Positions 5,373-8,695 of a stretch of 8,695 nucleotides of DNA are shown here, in pieces. The notes under the pieces were generated by a model, which was not told the DNA's origin, searched no databases, and worked only from the letters and a program-made list of their open reading frames with translations. How positions within the stretch are numbered: the stretch's first letter is position 1; every line of letters starts with the position of its first letter. A program made the position numbers and the translations under genes. The stretch is from NCBI GenBank assembly GCA_026713405.1, contig JAPOON010000162.1, forward strand, positions 1 to 8,695. Direction: 5' to 3'. This stretch comes from Gammaproteobacteria bacterium (GTDB taxonomy: Bacteria; Pseudomonadota; Gammaproteobacteria; Pseudomonadales; Azotimanducaceae_A).

Positions 5373-8117
5373 ATGATGCGCCAGAAGAATCCTTATTCCA
5401 TGAAGCCGGTGGCAGCAGCCGTTTCAGCCGCGATTGCAGCCCCCATTGCCGCACAGGCACAAGAATCGCAGTCACAGGGCGAGGCCGCCGGCGACCGACT
5501 CGAAGAGATCATAGTCACCGCGACCAAGCGCGAAGAGAACTCGCAGAAGATCCCCTCCACGGTGCACGCCCTGCCGGAAGCGATGCTCAAGGAACTCGGC
5601 GCGCTGAACACCGAAGACTACACCCGGTTCATGCCCAGCGTTAACTGGATCAACTTCACCCCCGGCCAGAACAATCTCGTATTCCGGGGCATCAACACCA
5701 CCACCAGCAATTTCATTTCGACCTCCAGCGCATCGATGTACCTGGACGAGATACCGGTTACCCAGACGAACGGTTCCCAGCCGGAGATTCGCCTGCTCGA
5801 TGTCGCGCGCACGGAAGCGCTGTCCGGCCCGCAGGGCACGCTGTTCGGCGCCGCGGCGCAGTCCGGCACCCTGCGCGTCATCACCAACAAGCCCGACCCG
5901 ACCCAGTTCGAGGCGAGCGCCGACCTCGAGTACCGGGGCGGCAACACCAGCGATGCGAGCCACAGCCTGACCGGTGTGATCAACGTCCCGGTGGTCGAAA
6001 ACCAGTTCGCGATTCGTATCGCGGCGCAAACCGCCACGGAAGGCGGCTTTATCGACAACGAACTTGGGCACACGCCGGATACCTGGTGGGGCCAGACCGC
6101 TGCGGAGAACGCCGCGGCCGGCGGCAGTTGGGGGGCGAACAGGCTGCAGTGGGGTCAGCACCGCAACGACGATGTCGCCGGCAAAAACTACAATGACGCC
6201 GACTACCTTTCGTTCCGGGTCTCTGCGCGCTGGGACATCAACGACCAGTGGAGTGCGACGGCCGCGTATCACTACGGCGAAATCGAGGCGCATGGCAGCC
6301 CCTCCTACAACCCGTTCGTCGGCGACCTGAAGACCATCGAGTTCGTCAGGGACTACAACCACACCGAGTGGGACATGATCTCCCTGCAGATCGAGGGCGA
6401 TCTCGGCTTCGCCCAGATCGTCTCGGCGACCAGTTTCTTCGACAACCAGCGCTCCTACCAGATCGACAACACGATGTACTACAAGTACTACACCACCAAG
6501 GCCTATTGCGGCGACCGTGGCGTGTGGGCCGACATCCAGTATTACTGGCTCTGGGAAAACACCGAAACCGGACGGGCGATCTATGCGCCCCTGTACTGCG
6601 TCATGCCGGGCACGAACCCCAACGGCCCCGTGGACCAGCTCGCGGAGGTCATCGGCATCGGCGAGGGGCCGGAGTGGCAGGAGCGTTTCACCCAGGAGAT
6701 CCGCCTGACGCGCCAGGGCGAGAACTTCGACTGGCTGGCTGGCTTCTACTACGAAGACGCCAACGACTCCTGGAATTCGGTGTGGATGGCGGATGCGAAC
6801 GTACCGTTCCGCGAGTCCATGTCGTTCGCGTTCATGCAGGATTGCGCCAACGCGCAGCCCGGCAGCGCTACCTACCGGATGTGGGAGTGCAATCCCGGCA
6901 ACTACCCCAACGGAATACGCTCAGGCCCCGGAGACGTGGCCACCGCCCTGCAGAACGCCGACACCTACTGGACATCGTGGGACGATACCGACTGGGAAAC
7001 CGTTGCCGTATTCGGCGAGGTGAGCTGGCACGTCAACGAAAAGCTGAACGTCACGGTCGGTGGCCGCTGGTTCGAAATCAGCAACGACAAGGTGTACACC
7101 AAGATCCTGGCGGGCCACACGGGAGGCCCCAAGGACAAGCTCAGCGGTGGTTTCATTCAGCCGCGCTGGGTCGACAACGACATCAAGCAGTCGGGCAAGA
7201 TCACGGAGTTCGTGCCCAAGGTCAGCATCGACTACAACGTCAACGACGACATGATGGCCTATGCGCTGTATTCCGAGGGCTACAGGACCGGCGGCGTCAA
7301 CCGGGCCAACAAGCGGGCCATCTGGGACCGCACCCTCTGGGGCCAGGTGTGGGATCCGGACAAGCTGGCGAACTTCGAAATGGGTTGGCGCTCGCGTTTC
7401 GCCGACGACACGGTGCAACTCAATGCGACCTTCTATTACATGGCGTGGGACGACTTCCAGCACGAGGTCGTCGACCCGAGTTCGGGCGAGTGCGTGGATA
7501 TCAACGCTACCGGTCCCTGTTCCGGGCTTGACGCGCTGCCGTGGCTGTCGATCGTCGGCAATGTGGGCAAGGCGCACAGCACCGGAATCAACGCGGAGCT
7601 GGACTGGGTTGCCTCCGACAACCTGCAGATCGGCGGCAATCTCCAGTACCTGATCGAGGCAGAGATCGACAGCGTCTCGTCCGACGAGAGGGCGGGCATC
7701 GTCAAGGGCCAGGAATTGCCCAACGTGCCGGATTTCCAGGGTTCGATGTGGGCCACCTACACCTGGCCCGTGGATTTTGTCCGCGGTAGCGAGATGTTCG
7801 TGCGAGGCCAGGTTTCCTACCGGGGCAAGACCCATACCGGGCTGGTGCCGCGGAGCGAGGATGGCGCGAATCCGACGTTCGACACCGATGCGTACACGCT
7901 TGCCGACATTCGGGTCGGCCTGCGCTCGGGCGACAACAGGTGGCAGGTTGATATTTTCGTCAAGAACGTCACCGATGAACGGGCGGAGGTTTACCGCGGT
8001 TCCGATGGCGGCGCGTGGCAGTGGGGGCGGTCGGGCGAGTACGATCGTTCGCACAATATCTGGACGGTCCGGCCGCGCGAATTCGGCGTGCGTTTCCTGA
8101 CGCGCTGGGGTGAGTGA
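5373..8117 (+). CDS. TonB-dependent outer-membrane receptor
   Basis: A 914-residue ligand-gated transporter. Residues 1-29 look like a Sec signal peptide (K5 and K11, then an Ala-rich core) with cleavage at AQA|QE. The TonB box is EEIIVTATKRE at 44-54. A plug domain of about 55-170 follows, with a characteristic LSGPQGTLFG at 150-159 and GTLRVITNKPD after it. The remainder is a 22-strand-type beta-barrel ending in GVRFLTRW. Six cysteines occur as three close pairs (379/409, 491/506, 707/716), probably disulfides in long surface loops. The 369-409 loop is very rich in Tyr and Trp. Such receptors import siderophores, glycans, cobalamin or other large ligands using TonB-ExbBD; the substrate here is unknown. 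It has its own promoter and terminator, so it is transcribed separately from the halogenase unit. The start is ATG 5373 or 5376. Confidence 0.95.
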   Translation: MMRQKNPYSMKPVAAAVSAAIAAPIAAQAQESQSQGEAAGDRLEEIIVTATKREENSQKIPSTVHALPEAMLKELGALNTEDYTRFMPSVNWINFTPGQNNLVFRGINTTTSNFISTSSASMYLDEIPVTQTNGSQPEIRLLDVARTEALSGPQGTLFGAAAQSGTLRVITNKPDPTQFEASADLEYRGGNTSDASHSLTGVINVPVVENQFAIRIAAQTATEGGFIDNELGHTPDTWWGQTAAENAAAGGSWGANRLQWGQHRNDDVAGKNYNDADYLSFRVSARWDINDQWSATAAYHYGEIEAHGSPSYNPFVGDLKTIEFVRDYNHTEWDMISLQIEGDLGFAQIVSATSFFDNQRSYQIDNTMYYKYYTTKAYCGDRGVWADIQYYWLWENTETGRAIYAPLYCVMPGTNPNGPVDQLAEVIGIGEGPEWQERFTQEIRLTRQGENFDWLAGFYYEDANDSWNSVWMADANVPFRESMSFAFMQDCANAQPGSATYRMWECNPGNYPNGIRSGPGDVATALQNADTYWTSWDDTDWETVAVFGEVSWHVNEKLNVTVGGRWFEISNDKVYTKILAGHTGGPKDKLSGGFIQPRWVDNDIKQSGKITEFVPKVSIDYNVNDDMMAYALYSEGYRTGGVNRANKRAIWDRTLWGQVWDPDKLANFEMGWRSRFADDTVQLNATFYYMAWDDFQHEVVDPSSGECVDINATGPCSGLDALPWLSIVGNVGKAHSTGINAELDWVASDNLQIGGNLQYLIEAEIDSVSSDERAGIVKGQELPNVPDFQGSMWATYTWPVDFVRGSEMFVRGQVSYRGKTHTGLVPRSEDGANPTFDTDAYTLADIRVGLRSGDNRWQVDIFVKNVTDERAEVYRGSDGGAWQWGRSGEYDRSHNIWTVRPREFGVRFLTRWGE

Positions 8118-8162
8118 GCGGCGCTGCATTGTTCGCACACCTTTTCTCTGAAACCATGGAAT

Positions 8163-8185
8163 GACCCCGCCCCGGCGGGGTCTTT
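8163..8185 (+). terminator. intrinsic terminator after the TonB receptor
   Basis: GACCCCGCC (8163-8171) pairs perfectly with GGCGGGGTC (8174-8182) and is followed by TTT and then C. It lies 45 bases after the receptor stop. The U-run is short but the stem is very stable. Confidence 0.75.
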
Positions 8186-8240
8186 CGCGAGAAGGCCTTA
8201 CCGGGAACAGGGATGCCGCGACTTGCAAGGGGGTAGCGCC

Positions 8241-8695
8241 ATGAGCCGACGACGTTTTGCCGGCGTGTTCGCTGCCGCCGGCGTGGGCGTCGCAGTGATG
8301 TCGGCCGCATGGGCTGCCACACCCGAAGTCCGCACGCAGGCGAAGATCTTCTTCGAGCCCCACATACCCACCGCCCTGCGCCGGGCGCTTGATTACGCCG
8401 GCGACGACGGGTTCGTGGCATCCATGCCGCAACTCCTCCATGCACGAACCCTGGCACCGTTCGACAACATCATCTGGAACACCTGGTTTACCGCCAACTC
8501 CGAGGAGAGCGTGGTCACCACGCCACAGGGCAACCGGGTGGTCGTGGCCACTCACGGCGGCGGCGTGCTCGGAACGCCGCAACGATTCGAGCAAAGCCTG
8601 TACGCCGATATGGACCATCGGAACGAGGAAGGCCTGACGGGGGAGGGCGCTGCAAAACTCACCCGGCAGGAGGCCCGCGATGTGCTGGAAGGCAG
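8241..8695 (+). CDS. exported protein of unknown function (3' end outside the window)
   Basis: The frame is open from ATG 8241 to the window edge, giving 151 codons with no stop. A strong purine-rich site AAGGGGG at 8227-8233 lies 7 bases upstream. The N terminus MSRRRFAGVF is followed by a hydrophobic Ala/Val/Gly segment and AWA|AT near residue 25, a clear export signal. SRRRF fits the twin-arginine pattern (S/T-R-R-x-F), so Tat export is possible, though a Sec signal is equally compatible. The mature part starts TPEVRTQAKIFFEP and includes FDNIIWNTWFTANSEES and ATHGGGVLGTP. I do not recognise the family. It follows the receptor's terminator, so it is probably a separate unit, although no clear promoter is seen in 8186-8240. 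Confidence 0.75.
   Translation, partial: MSRRRFAGVFAAAGVGVAVMSAAWAATPEVRTQAKIFFEPHIPTALRRALDYAGDDGFVASMPQLLHARTLAPFDNIIWNTWFTANSEESVVTTPQGNRVVVATHGGGVLGTPQRFEQSLYADMDHRNEEGLTGEGAAKLTRQEARDVLEG

Noticed and set aside
6248..7531. 427-codon open frame on the + strand inside the receptor gene
   Set aside because: It is an out-of-frame shadow, rich in Arg, Gln and His, with the receptor frame clearly real on the same strand.
6921..8618. 565-codon open frame on the minus strand
   Set aside because: It is antisense to the receptor barrel, crosses the terminator, and runs antisense to the signal-peptide gene. It shows no recognisable motif.

Overview
The window is GC-rich DNA from a Gram-negative bacterium. 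An outer-membrane TonB-dependent receptor with a Sec-type signal peptide, a PrnA-type flavin halogenase and a TPR-sulfotransferase are typical of gammaproteobacteria (Xanthomonadales, Steroidobacterales or Woeseiales-like) and of some alphaproteobacteria. I infer a gammaproteobacterium but cannot place it further. All supported genes lie on the + strand.

Layout: (1) 1-60, the possible last codons of an upstream gene. (2) 132-2622, a compact two-gene unit: a complete FADH2-dependent tryptophan-halogenase-family enzyme followed 10 bp later by a methylenetetrahydrofolate-reductase-like flavoprotein, in which two residues needed for folate chemistry in MetF appear replaced. (3) 2790-2945, a 51-residue single-helix membrane protein. 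(4) 3100-5040 (possibly from an ATT start at 3016), a TPR protein fused to a PAPS-dependent sulfotransferase with a tyrosylprotein-sulfotransferase-like active site. (5) 5041-5372, an AT-richer intergenic region holding a perfect 41-bp palindrome, a second MITE-like imperfect palindrome of about 110 bp, a good sigma-70 promoter and a possibly hairpin-masked ribosome binding site. (6) 5373-8117, a 914-residue TonB-dependent receptor followed by an intrinsic terminator. (7) 8241 to the window end, the start of an unrecognised exported protein with a Tat-like signal.

The genes fit the recurring neighbourhood in which tryptophan-halogenase-like enzymes sit near TonB-dependent receptors. The halogenase needs reduced flavin, and the adjacent MTHFR-like protein could supply it (inference). 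The sulfotransferase active site resembles enzymes that sulfate tyrosine in peptides, and the receptor has a Tyr/Trp-rich, cysteine-bounded loop. A shared role, either modification of a peptide or protein or import of a modified aromatic ligand, is a testable hypothesis and not shown by the sequence. There is no transposase, CRISPR array, tRNA or rRNA in the window.
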